DNA from: an uncultured Aquimarina sp.
GTDB taxonomy: Bacteria > Bacteroidota > Bacteroidia > Flavobacteriales > Flavobacteriaceae
Reading direction: 5' to 3'
DNA: 64,000 bases
Assembly: GCA_947496355.1 (NCBI GenBank)
Contig: CANMCO010000011.1
Location: 62,001-126,000 of the forward strand
Shown in pieces: positions 35,736 to 43,549 of this stretch (its first letter is position 1; each line of letters starts with the position of its first letter). Made by a program: the position numbers and the translations under genes. The notes beneath the pieces were generated by a model. It was not told where the DNA came from. It made no database searches and worked only from the letters and a program-made list of their open reading frames with translations.

Positions 35736-35778
35736 TGATATTTGTCATACTTTTTGTATCCTAAACAGACTACTTTAG
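35736..35778 (+). promoter_or_regulatory. FNR-like box promoter with no recognised gene downstream
   Basis: Box TGATATTTGTCA (35736-35747), 23 bp, then TACTTTAG (35771-35778, 7/8). The predicted start of transcription is near 35783. It points into a 330-bp region without a long open frame. Confidence 0.65.
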
Positions 35779-35782
35779 CGGT

Positions 35783-35998
35783 CATAGTTAAAAGTGATTC
35801 TTTGTATTTAGTTAAAAAATAGGTTTTTGTTATAGCAATGTGGCAAAAACCGAATCGAAGAAATTGGATATGTTTTTAGGAAAATTATCTGATTTTGGAA
35901 ATCTAGCGATAGAAGATTGAAGAGGATCGTACTATAAAATAAAATTAATTTCTTCGAAGGAAACAGGTGGGTGAAGGTCTACCTGTTTCTGTTTTTAT
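35783..35998 (+). ncRNA. Candidate FNR-type-controlled small RNA
   Basis: Predicted from its two ends only. An FNR-like promoter at 35736-35778 lies at the 5' side. At the 3' side is an intrinsic terminator whose stem is GAAACAGGT (35960-35968) with ACCTGTTTC (35981-35989), a loop of 12 nt and then a GTTTTT tract. The length would be about 215 nt. The only open frames are very short: a GTG-started 26-codon frame (35840-35920) and a 13-codon ATG frame overlapping it. It could therefore be a regulatory RNA or a mRNA for a micro-protein. Confidence 0.5.
35960..35996 (+). terminator. Orphan intrinsic terminator
   Basis: 9-bp stem (35960-35968 with 35981-35989) followed by TGTTTTTAT on the plus strand. 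The nearest upstream plus-strand gene (hpf) ends 277 bp earlier, so it probably serves the candidate small RNA. Confidence 0.72.
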
Positions 35999-36054
35999 AT
36001 GTAATAAAGTACCTTGTTGAGGTTCGAAAATTGTAAAGGTTCATTTAAAAACAA

Positions 36055-36083
36055 ACCCACTTAGTTTTCATAACTAAGTGGGT
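36055..36083 (-). terminator. katG: Intrinsic terminator of katG
   Basis: Perfect 12-bp stem ACCCACTTAGTT (36055-36066 with 36072-36083), a 5-nt loop and T-rich sequence following on the minus strand. It lies 34 bp after the katG stop. Confidence 0.9.
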
Positions 36084-36117
36084 ATAACAAATATACTTTT
36101 ATGTTATAGGAATAGGT

Positions 36118-38394
36118 TTATTTAAGGTCGAAGCGATCAAGTCTCATGACCTTACTCCAGGCAGCAACAAAATCCTTCACAAACTTTTCTTTAGCATCGT
36201 TACTTCCGTAAACCTCTGCCAAAGCTCTTAATTCAGAGTTTGAACCAAAAATAAGATCTGCGCGTGTAGCGGTCCATTTGAGTTCGTTTGTTGTTCTGTC
36301 CCTTCCTTCATATTTTTCTTTTGCATCAGAAACGGCTTTCCATGCTGTACTCATATCCAAAATATTGACAAAAAAATCATTTGTCAAAGTTCCCGGATTC
36401 TTTGTAAAAACACCATGTCTAGAATTGTCATGATTCGTATTTAAAACACGCATACCCCCAACAAGAACGGTCATTTCTGGAACCGTTAATGTAAGTAACT
36501 GAGCTTTGTCAATTAGTAATTCTTCTGTAGTCAAGGTATATTTTGTTTTTAGATAATTTCTAAATCCATCTGCCATGGGTTCAAGTACGGCCATAGAACT
36601 TACGTCTGTTTGTTCTTGTAATGCATCCATTCGTCCGGGAGTAAAAGGAACTTTAATAGAATATCCAGCTTTTTTTGCAGCTTCTTCTATAGCACCTCCT
36701 CCTCCTAGTACTATCAAATCGGCCATAGAGATTTTTTTACCCTTTGCGTTAAAATCGGTTTGAATTTTTTCTAAGGTTGTCAGTACTTTATTTAATTGTG
36801 TTGGATTATTGACTTCCCAGTTTCTTTGTGGTTCTAATCGAATACGAGCACCATTGGCACCACCTCTTCTATCCGAGTTACGAAAAGTAGATGCAGAAGC
36901 CCATGCCACAGATACTAGTTCACTGGTAGTTAGATTAGAACTTAAGATGCTTGATTTCAAGTCTGAAATATCTTTTGCAGTGACTAATTCGTGATTAACT
37001 GCTGGTATTGGGTCTTGCCAGATAAATTCTTCTTTAGGAGCTTCAGGTCCCAGATATGTGGTTCTAGGTCCCATGTCTCTATGCGTAAGTTTAAACCATG
37101 CACGAGCAAAAGCCTTGTTGAAAGCTTCAGGGTTTTCTAAAAAGTTTCTTGAAATTTTTTCATAAGCGGGATCAAATCGTAGCGATAGATCAGTAGTCAA
37201 CATCGTTGGTTTATGTCTCTTTTCTGGATCAAAAGCATCTGGAAATATCTCGTCTGCATTTTTTGCTACCCATTGATGAGCCCCTGCCGGACTTTTTGTT
37301 AATTCCCATTCAAAATTAAATAAATTGGCAAAAAAGGTATTATTCCAACGAGTAGGTGTTGCTGTCCAGATTACTTCTAGACCAGAGGTGATCGCATCCT
37401 TACCTTTTCCTGTACCATAATCACTTTTCCAACCAAATCCTTGCTCTTCAATACTAGCTGCTTCTGGTGAAGGACCTAAATGTGAACCGGGAGCAGCGCC
37501 ATGTGTTTTTCCTAGAGTATGCCCTCCTGCAATAAGAGCTACTGTTTCCTCATCGTTCATTCCCATTCGGCCAAACGTTTCTCGTATATCTACTGCCGCA
37601 GCTACGGGATCTGGATTACCGTTAGGACCTTCTGGATTAACATAAATAAGCCCCATCTGGACAGCTGCTAGCGGTTTTTCGAGTTCACGATCTCCTGTAT
37701 ATCTTTCATCGTCAAGCATTTTGGATTCTGGCCCCCAATACACATTACTAACAGGTTCCCAAACATCTTCTCTACCTCCAGCAAAACCAATAGTCTGAAA
37801 GCCCATAGATTCAAAAGCAACATTTCCGGTAAGGATCATTAAATCTGCCCATGAGATTTTACTACCATATTTTTGTTTGATAGGCCAAAGAAGTCTTCTT
37901 GCCTTATCCAGGTTACCATTATCGGGCCAGCTGTTAAGTGGTGCAAAACGCTGTTGTCCTTCTCGCGAACCACCACGACCGTCACCAGTTCTGTAGGTGC
38001 CGGCGCTATGCCATGCCATACGAATAAATAGTCCTCCGTAATGTCCATAATCTGCAGGCCACCAATCCTGAGAATCGGTCATTAATGCAGTTAAATCTTT
38101 TTTTAAAGCAGAATAATCTAAGCTGTTAAATTTTTCGGGATAATTAAAATCTTCACCCATTGGATCTGATTTGAATGAATGTTGTCGAAGTACACTTAAA
38201 TCAAGCTGATTAGGCCACCAATCTCTATTGGTTTTAGCATCATTACTCACATTAAGTCCACCAGATGGTCCTTCTGAGGTGAAACCGAAAGGGCATTTCC
38301 CTTTTTTGGTAGCATCACCAGTTACTTCATTTTGATGACACCCCATTAAGAGAAGCGTCACACAGGTTAAGGTCATTAAGAGCGGTTTTTTCAT
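36118..38394 (-). CDS. katG: Catalase-peroxidase with lipoprotein-type export signal
   Basis: 758 residues, full length for KatG. Distal triad Arg125-Trp128-His129 (IRMAWHSAGTYRTGDGRGG), the adduct tyrosine in LIYVNPEGPNGNPDP, the adduct methionine in FGRMGMND, and the proximal His in GGHTLGKTHGA. The C-terminal non-catalytic copy is present. It breaks down H2O2 and acts as a peroxidase. The N-terminus is a lipoprotein signal (MKKPLLMTLTCVTLLLMGC, Cys19), so the enzyme would be anchored outside the cytoplasm, unlike standard KatG. No FNR-like box was found upstream. Confidence 0.95.
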   Translation of the reverse strand: MKKPLLMTLTCVTLLLMGCHQNEVTGDATKKGKCPFGFTSEGPSGGLNVSNDAKTNRDWWPNQLDLSVLRQHSFKSDPMGEDFNYPEKFNSLDYSALKKDLTALMTDSQDWWPADYGHYGGLFIRMAWHSAGTYRTGDGRGGSREGQQRFAPLNSWPDNGNLDKARRLLWPIKQKYGSKISWADLMILTGNVAFESMGFQTIGFAGGREDVWEPVSNVYWGPESKMLDDERYTGDRELEKPLAAVQMGLIYVNPEGPNGNPDPVAAAVDIRETFGRMGMNDEETVALIAGGHTLGKTHGAAPGSHLGPSPEAASIEEQGFGWKSDYGTGKGKDAITSGLEVIWTATPTRWNNTFFANLFNFEWELTKSPAGAHQWVAKNADEIFPDAFDPEKRHKPTMLTTDLSLRFDPAYEKISRNFLENPEAFNKAFARAWFKLTHRDMGPRTTYLGPEAPKEEFIWQDPIPAVNHELVTAKDISDLKSSILSSNLTTSELVSVAWASASTFRNSDRRGGANGARIRLEPQRNWEVNNPTQLNKVLTTLEKIQTDFNAKGKKISMADLIVLGGGGAIEEAAKKAGYSIKVPFTPGRMDALQEQTDVSSMAVLEPMADGFRNYLKTKYTLTTEELLIDKAQLLTLTVPEMTVLVGGMRVLNTNHDNSRHGVFTKNPGTLTNDFFVNILDMSTAWKAVSDAKEKYEGRDRTTNELKWTATRADLIFGSNSELRALAEVYGSNDAKEKFVKDFVAAWSKVMRLDRFDLK

Positions 38395-38626
38395 TTGTGT
38401 GATTTTTAAATTAATTAAATAATTTTATTACCGATTCTTAAAGTTAGATGTAATTTTTTGTAGATAAAAGTTGCTATTATAGATTGTGTCTATAACTAAT
38501 TACAAGTAATGTAAAAGAAGTGTAAATATTTTTAAAGGGTAGTCTTCGGACTAGATTATAGTAACCGTATCTTTGTAATACGTGTACTGCATCTTGTTGG
38601 TAATCGTAATTTAGTAGCTTTTTGTC

Positions 38627-39229
38627 TTAACCACACTTTTTTCGTACACCTGGAAAAGGTCTGTATGCGTAATATTGTAAAACTTCTTCTAAAGCCATTT
38701 TAAGAGCTTTGTTTACAGGTAATATGATGTTTCCTAAGTGAAAATCTATTTGATTTAATTGCATGTAGTACTCTGTAAATATAGGTACATACAATCCTTT
38801 TGCAATTGCCTTGGAAGTGGAATTATAGTTGGCAGCCTGACCTTCTTTGATAATTTTACAAGTAGCCAATCTCAAATTTCCATATTTATCGGTGTTGGCC
38901 GCAAATCCAAATAACCTACAAATTAAACCTCGATATTTGTAACTGCTACAACGACCCTGATCAACAATAGATAAAGGTTTGTAGATTAAACAAGTAGGAC
39001 TAGTAGTTTTCTTGAGCATAATGAGCGTTTTTAGTGCTTCCCCATTTAAAAACAAGTGAAAGGCCCAAGGTAAAAACTCTAAAGGAGAAGCTTCTATATC
39101 TGGGTATGTACAACATTTTCCGCAACCAGAAACGCAACTCATTCCTGATGATTGTTCAAACTGAGCGCTTTCTTGATCTAATTGATAAAAAAGTTTTTCT
39201 ACCAATTGCACTCGTCGCTCTATTGACAT
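38627..39229 (-). CDS. YkgJ-type cysteine-cluster protein
   Basis: 200 residues. The N-terminal cluster CVSGCGKCCTYPDIEASPLE with later cysteines (TCLIY, GRCSSYKYRGLICRLFG, ATCK) is the zinc/iron-chelating YkgJ pattern. Its function in Bacteroidota is unknown; metal or Fe-S binding is likely. It ends in a Lys/Cys tail (VRKKCG). It stands alone. Confidence 0.8.
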   Translation of the reverse strand: MSIERRVQLVEKLFYQLDQESAQFEQSSGMSCVSGCGKCCTYPDIEASPLEFLPWAFHLFLNGEALKTLIMLKKTTSPTCLIYKPLSIVDQGRCSSYKYRGLICRLFGFAANTDKYGNLRLATCKIIKEGQAANYNSTSKAIAKGLYVPIFTEYYMQLNQIDFHLGNIILPVNKALKMALEEVLQYYAYRPFPGVRKKCG

Positions 39230-39366
39230 TATTTTTTACCGAAGGTAGGCTTAATAAGGTTATGTTGTTTGATTTCTTCCATAAAAGAAATTAAGAGGGT
39301 TTTATGGGTATATCAACCTTTTGATCGCTCATATTTGTAATCCTGGTGGTGGTAATGATAGATTAA

Positions 39367-39840
39367 GTACACGGATTTAAGGCAGAGACTAGCGGTATCG
39401 GGATAGTTGCAGAGAAAGCAGATATCCTAAACGATGCACTAGAAGCATATGCCACTATAGAGGGCAAAACAGAGTTAGAACAAAAAGCAGCTAAAACATT
39501 TTCAGAGTTATATAGCCTGCGTAATCAGGATTTTATAACAGTAATTATAGAGCTTATTATCTTGCTAGAAGAACACCTTAAAGATCTTATGGATTATGGC
39601 GTAACAGAAGAGCAAATTACCGATCTAAACAATAGCTCTGATCGTTTTTTGGTGATCAATGGGCAACCACGCCAATATCGCATCGCACAAATACAAGCTT
39701 CACTTGGGTTGTCTGAACTATTCGAGCAAACCTCGGGGTTGCTTAATAACAAAGTAGATAAAGTGATTAAATGTTTTAAAACAACCAATACCGATTTTTA
39801 TAGCGGGTATATATCGGCAAGAGTGATCGTAGGAAAATAA
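39367..39840 (+). pseudogene. 5'-truncated member of a helical Bacteroidota protein family
   Basis: The frame is open for 157 codons from 39367 but has a stop just before it and no usable start at its beginning; TTG codons occur only internally (for example 39562). It encodes a helical protein: GIGIVAEKADILNDALEAYA, TFSELYSLRNQDFI, HLKDLMDYGVTEEQI, and a terminal YISARVIVGK. The pattern resembles a repetitive-type family of about 200 residues of unknown function that often occurs in several copies in Bacteroidota. The first 40-50 codons are missing, so I call it a remnant. The family link comes from memory of its pattern. Confidence 0.55.
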
Positions 39841-39920
39841 GATAATTATTAATAGACCAGCGTTGTAAAAATTACTTATATCGTAGCACTGGTTGTCTTT
39901 AGAAAAGTTGTAGGATATAC

Positions 39921-40193
39921 TTAGCGCAAAATTTCAAACCGTTCAAAAGACCGAATAGCACCTGTAGTAAAAGAAACATCTTTAACTATGGCGAATTGGG
40001 GCCCTTCAGCACACCATTCTAATAAGGATTTAAGTTGATCTTCATTTCCCTCGGCTTCGATATAAACGCTGCCGTTAGATTGATTTTTTACAAAACCCAC
40101 TATTCCAATCTCGTTGGCCTTTTCCTGAGTACTTTTTCTGTACCAAACACCTTGCACTTTTCCAGAAACTGTAATATTGAAGTGTTGTAACAT
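39921..40193 (-). CDS. acyP: Acylphosphatase
   Basis: 90 residues, the standard length. Phosphate-binding loop and catalytic arginine in VSGKVQGVWYRKST and catalytic Asn in GFVKNQSNGSVYIEAEG. It hydrolyses carboxyl-phosphate bonds such as acetyl phosphate or 1,3-bisphosphoglycerate in the cytoplasm. Divergent from the flavodoxin-like gene at 40334; the box between them fits only the rightward direction. Confidence 0.93.
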   Translation of the reverse strand: MLQHFNITVSGKVQGVWYRKSTQEKANEIGIVGFVKNQSNGSVYIEAEGNEDQLKSLLEWCAEGPQFAIVKDVSFTTGAIRSFERFEILR

Positions 40194-40265
40194 TTTTTTT
40201 GAGAATTAAATTTCTACCGAAATATACAACCAATTGATGAATAGGAAAAGGCGTTTTTTGGCAAG

Positions 40266-40308
40266 TGATAATTATCATATTTTCCTGAATCAGAGTTCAA
40301 TATTTTTA
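40266..40308 (+). promoter_or_regulatory. FNR-like box promoter of the flavodoxin-like gene
   Basis: Box TGATAATTATCA (40266-40277), 23 bp, then TATTTTTA (40301-40308, 7/8), 25 bp before the ATG. The same 12-mer box recurs at usp gene 2. Confidence 0.72.
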
Positions 40309-40333
40309 GTGAGAAATCAGTAAAAAAAATAAA

Positions 40334-40843
40334 ATGAAAAGATTTGGAAAAATAATGCTAATCATAGTATCTGTTGTTATCATATTACTCCTTTGGGCTA
40401 CGTGGTACACTTATGAATACGCTATGGAAGAAGCTAAGGCATTTGAGGTGAACACTCCAGCGTTGGAACAAAAACTTCTAATTGCTACGCAAGGAAGTGA
40501 ATTTAAAGATGCGATCACCAATTCAATAGTGAATCATTATAAATCAGACTCTATTTTTATAAAAGTTATTGATGTTTCTTCTTTGGTAGAGATTCAACCA
40601 GAGGATTACACAGCCATTATATTATTACATACTTGGGAAAACTGGAAAGCACCTTTTGTCGTGAAGCAATTTGTTGATAGGACTTCAGATCATAGCGATA
40701 AAATGATAATACTTACCACTTCTGGAGAAGGTACATACCGAATTAGTGGTGTAGTAGATGCAATTACAGGAGAATCCAACCTTGAAGAGGCGCCTGACTT
40801 TGCTAATAAGATTATAACAAGATTAGAACCATTATTGTTATGA
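40334..40843 (+). CDS. Membrane-anchored flavodoxin-like protein
   Basis: 169 residues. One N-terminal helix (about 7-27) anchors a soluble domain of about 130 residues on the side following the helix. KLLIATQGSEFKDAITNSIVNHY is positioned like the FMN phosphate-binding loop of flavodoxins, but it has TQGSEFKDA instead of a Ser/Thr-rich T-x-T-G-x-T. The aromatic-rich loop HTWENWKAP and ILTTSGEGTYR fit the other flavin-contacting loops. FMN binding is plausible but unproven. The box upstream puts it in the oxygen/redox stimulon. Confidence 0.6.
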   Translation: MKRFGKIMLIIVSVVIILLLWATWYTYEYAMEEAKAFEVNTPALEQKLLIATQGSEFKDAITNSIVNHYKSDSIFIKVIDVSSLVEIQPEDYTAIILLHTWENWKAPFVVKQFVDRTSDHSDKMIILTTSGEGTYRISGVVDAITGESNLEEAPDFANKIITRLEPLLL

Positions 40844-40883
40844 TAATTATCATTTTAATTGGTTTTAACATCTTCTAATTTTG
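40841..40883 (+). promoter_or_regulatory. FNR-like box promoter of usp gene 2
   Basis: Box TGATAATTATCA (40841-40852; with flanks a perfect 14-bp palindrome), 23 bp, then perfect TAATTTTG (40876-40883), 21 bp before the ATG. The box overlaps the stop codon of the preceding gene. Confidence 0.8.
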
Positions 40884-40904
40884 GTATCATAAAATAATAA
40901 AACT

Positions 40905-41744
40905 ATGAAAAAAATTCTTGTACCCATAGATTTTTCTGAATACTCAGAATATGCGTTGCAGGCCGCTGCCACGATTGCCAAACAGCAGGATGCTGAGATT
41001 GTAGTATTGCATATGCTTGGGCTTTCTGAAGCTGTATTGACCAAAAACGAAGGTCAGGAAGTAGCAGAAGCATTATATTACATGAAACTTGCAGAAAAGA
41101 GGTTTGAAACTTTTTTGGATAAGGAGTATCTAAAAGGAATTAAGGTTAGTGAAACCGTGCAGAATTATAAAATATTTAGCGAGATTAATGAGGTAGCTAA
41201 TGAAAACGATGCCGATTTAATTGTAATGGGTTCACATGGAACTAGTGGACTACGAGAAGAAGTTTTTATAGGATCTAATACAGAAAAAGTAGTACGAACT
41301 TCTGATATTCCTGTTTTGGTTATAAAGAATCCAGTAGAAGATTTTAGAATGAAAGAGGTCGTATTTGCTTGTGACTTTAAAATAGAGAATCTACGTTCTT
41401 ATCATAATGCAATGAAATTATTTGATGCTTTCGATGCTAATATTCATTTACTTCATGTTAATCTACCAGGTGAGCGATTTAGAAGTTCTGATCAGATAGA
41501 AGAAAGGGTTAAAGAATTTCTTTTTAAGGCCGATCCAGGAAATCTAGAAATGCATGATAAGGTAATTTATTATAGCGATTATACGGTAGAAGGAGGAGTC
41601 TTTAATTATAGCAAAAAAATAGATGCTGATATCATTGCGATCCCTACACATGGGCGTCGTGGATTGGCACATTTTTTTAGCGGAAGTATTGGCGAAGATA
41701 TCGCGAATCATGCTGATAAACCCGTAATGACTTTCAAAATATAA
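40905..41744 (+). CDS. Universal stress protein, tandem UspA domains (2)
   Basis: 279 residues with two UspA units. The first runs from KILVPIDFSEYSEYALQAAA to VMGSHGTSGLREEVFIGSNTEKVVRTSDIPVLVIKN, which carries the full G-x2-G-x9-G-S/T nucleotide motif. The second ends IAIPTHGRRGLAHFFSGSIGEDIANHADKPVMTF, also with the motif. Both domains could bind ATP, unlike usp gene 1. An FNR-like promoter precedes it, and a palindromic repeat lies between it and the convergent deoD. Confidence 0.92.
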   Translation: MKKILVPIDFSEYSEYALQAAATIAKQQDAEIVVLHMLGLSEAVLTKNEGQEVAEALYYMKLAEKRFETFLDKEYLKGIKVSETVQNYKIFSEINEVANENDADLIVMGSHGTSGLREEVFIGSNTEKVVRTSDIPVLVIKNPVEDFRMKEVVFACDFKIENLRSYHNAMKLFDAFDANIHLLHVNLPGERFRSSDQIEERVKEFLFKADPGNLEMHDKVIYYSDYTVEGGVFNYSKKIDADIIAIPTHGRRGLAHFFSGSIGEDIANHADKPVMTFKI

Positions 41745-41752
41745 AGTTACTA

Positions 41753-41826
41753 CTGTCACATTGAGCGGAGTCGAAATGTAATTGAAATAGAAGGTTACTA
41801 TCTCTCGACTCCGCTCGAGACGACAG
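41753..41826. repeat. REP-like palindromic element
   Basis: Inverted arms at 41753-41774 and 41805-41826 share a perfect 12-bp core (GAGCGGAGTCGA at 41763-41774, TCGACTCCGCTC at 41805-41816) and outer CTGTC/GACAG ends. A 30-bp spacer separates them. The GC-rich core stands out from the AT-rich surroundings. Closely similar palindromes around 'GAGCGGAGTCGAAATG' are scattered in many Flavobacteriia genomes. Here it lies between convergent usp and deoD genes and could also terminate both. Confidence 0.8.
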
Positions 41827-41838
41827 CAAAATAACCTT

Positions 41839-42537
41839 TTATAATGTTCCTAAAGCAATTTCAATCATCTTGCTAAATGTAGTTTCTCTTTCTTTTGATG
41901 TTGTTACTTCCCCAGTAACCAGAGAGTCCGAAATAGTTAGAATAGTCAATGCTTTTACATCAAACTTTGCTGCAATGGTATACAGACCTGCAGTTTCCAT
42001 TTCTACACATAGCACACCATAATCTGCCCAGTGCTTATATGCATTAGGGTCATCTTCATAAAATTCATCAGACGACAATACATTACCAGCTTTGATAGGA
42101 ATATTATATTTTTGGGCATACTGAGTTGCTTTCATAAATAACTCGTAACTAGCAGTAGGAGAATAATCCGAGTTAATAAACCTGGAATTATTAATTCCTG
42201 AAGTGGAAGAAGCTGCCATTGCGATAACAATGTCTCTAAGTTGAATATCTTTTTGAAAGGATCCGGCAGAACCGACACGGATTAATTTTTTAACCCCGTA
42301 ATCATTAATAAGCTCGTGACAATAAATCAATGCAGATGGTATTCCCATCCCGGTGCCTTGTACCGAAACATGTTTGCCCTTGTAGGTCCCCGTGTAACCA
42401 AACATTCCTCTAACTTCGTTATAACAATAAGGATCGTCAAAAAAGGTTTCAGCTATCCACTTGGCTCGCATAGGATCACCCGGTAATAAAACCGTTTCTG
42501 CTACTTGTCCTTTTTCTGCGGTAATGTGTATGCTCAT
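41839..42537 (-). CDS. deoD: Purine nucleoside phosphorylase (DeoD type)
   Basis: 232 residues. Family motifs LLPGDPMRAKWIAE, VQGTGMGIPSALIYCHELI, RVGSAGSF, LCVEMETAGLY and the catalytic Asp in ISDSL. It phosphorolyses purine (deoxy)nucleosides to base and (deoxy)ribose-1-phosphate. Last gene of the thioredoxin-deoC-deoD unit, 5 bp after deoC. Confidence 0.95.
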   Translation of the reverse strand: MSIHITAEKGQVAETVLLPGDPMRAKWIAETFFDDPYCYNEVRGMFGYTGTYKGKHVSVQGTGMGIPSALIYCHELINDYGVKKLIRVGSAGSFQKDIQLRDIVIAMAASSTSGINNSRFINSDYSPTASYELFMKATQYAQKYNIPIKAGNVLSSDEFYEDDPNAYKHWADYGVLCVEMETAGLYTIAAKFDVKALTILTISDSLVTGEVTTSKERETTFSKMIEIALGTL

Positions 42538-42542
42538 CTGAT

Positions 42543-43187
42543 TTATTTTGAAGTTACAATCGCTATTCCTGATGAGGTTCCTATTCGGGAAACTCCCAAA
42601 TCAGTATATTGCTTTGCAGTTTTCAAATCTCGAATCCCTCCAGAAGCTTTTATTTGTAGATTATTCTGAACTTCTTTTTTCATAAGTTTTACATCCTCTA
42701 GAGTGGCACCACCGGTACCAAAACCAGTAGCTGTTTTTATAAAATCTGCACCGGCATTCATAGATAATTTACAGGCAATTTTCTTTTGTTCATCGGTGAG
42801 ATAACAATTTTCAAAAATGACTTTTAACGTGTTATCTCCGATTCCTTTTTTGATGGCCCTGATCTCATCCTCTACGATATCGTAATATCCAGATTTTAGC
42901 AAACCTATATTAATAACCATGTCAATTTCATTGGCTCCTTGATCAATACATTGTTGTGCTTCAACTATCTTAACTCGGGTTAACATTGCTCCTAGTGGAA
43001 ACCCAACAACAGCGGCAACTTTGATATCGGTATGCATCAATTCGCTATTGGCCAGTGCCACATAATAACTATTTACACACACTGCATAGAAATTATGTTC
43101 TTTAGCTTCGCTGCAAAGTTTCTTGATGTCATTAACCGTAGCATTTGCCTTTAATAATGTATGGTCTATATACTTATTGAGTTGCAT
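42543..43187 (-). CDS. deoC: Deoxyribose-phosphate aldolase
   Basis: 214 residues. Start LNKYIDHTLLKANA, Schiff-base lysine in ADFIKTATGFG and second lysine in IKASGGIRD. It splits 2-deoxyribose-5-phosphate to acetaldehyde and glyceraldehyde-3-phosphate, completing nucleoside salvage with DeoD. It starts 2 bp after the thioredoxin gene. Confidence 0.95.
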   Translation of the reverse strand: MQLNKYIDHTLLKANATVNDIKKLCSEAKEHNFYAVCVNSYYVALANSELMHTDIKVAAVVGFPLGAMLTRVKIVEAQQCIDQGANEIDMVINIGLLKSGYYDIVEDEIRAIKKGIGDNTLKVIFENCYLTDEQKKIACKLSMNAGADFIKTATGFGTGGATLEDVKLMKKEVQNNLQIKASGGIRDLKTAKQYTDLGVSRIGTSSGIAIVTSK

Positions 43188-43189
43188 GA

Positions 43190-43489
43190 TTATTGATGTG
43201 AATTGATTACTGCGATAATATCGTGTTTTTGTAATACTCCAGATTGTCGCCAGAGTAACTTCCCTTCCTTAAACAAAATCATAGTAGGTACACCACGTAC
43301 TTGATATTTTGCTGATAAAGGTTGGTTTTTGTCTACATCTATCTTTACAATTTTTATGTTATCTCCTAATTCATCTTTGACTTCTTTCAATATGGGAGCA
43401 AGCGTTTTACATGGCCCACACCAATCGGCATAGAAATCTACTAATACAGGTGTTTTTGCATTTATAATATCACTAAAACTACTTTTCAT
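43190..43489 (-). CDS. Thioredoxin
   Basis: 99 residues, cytoplasmic. Active site WCGPC (Cys24, Cys27) in VDFYADWCGPCKTLAPIL and the cis-proline in RGVPTMILF. It is the first gene of a three-gene unit with deoC and deoD, an unusual partner for nucleoside salvage. The link may reflect redox control or simple co-expression. Confidence 0.93.
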   Translation of the reverse strand: MKSSFSDIINAKTPVLVDFYADWCGPCKTLAPILKEVKDELGDNIKIVKIDVDKNQPLSAKYQVRGVPTMILFKEGKLLWRQSGVLQKHDIIAVINSHQ

Positions 43490-43549
43490 GTCATTATTTT
43501 GATCACTAAGTTATAATAATGTACTTAAAAATCATCCTGTATAATGAAG

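Noticed and set aside
38395..38626. An FNR-like box upstream of katG
   Set aside because: No TGAY-N4-RTCA site is present in this spacer, so katG is not assigned to the set despite its position.
43503..43530. TTTGATCACTAA upstream of thioredoxin as an FNR-like half-box
   Set aside because: It has TGATCA without the 4-bp centre and no -7 element at the right spacing.
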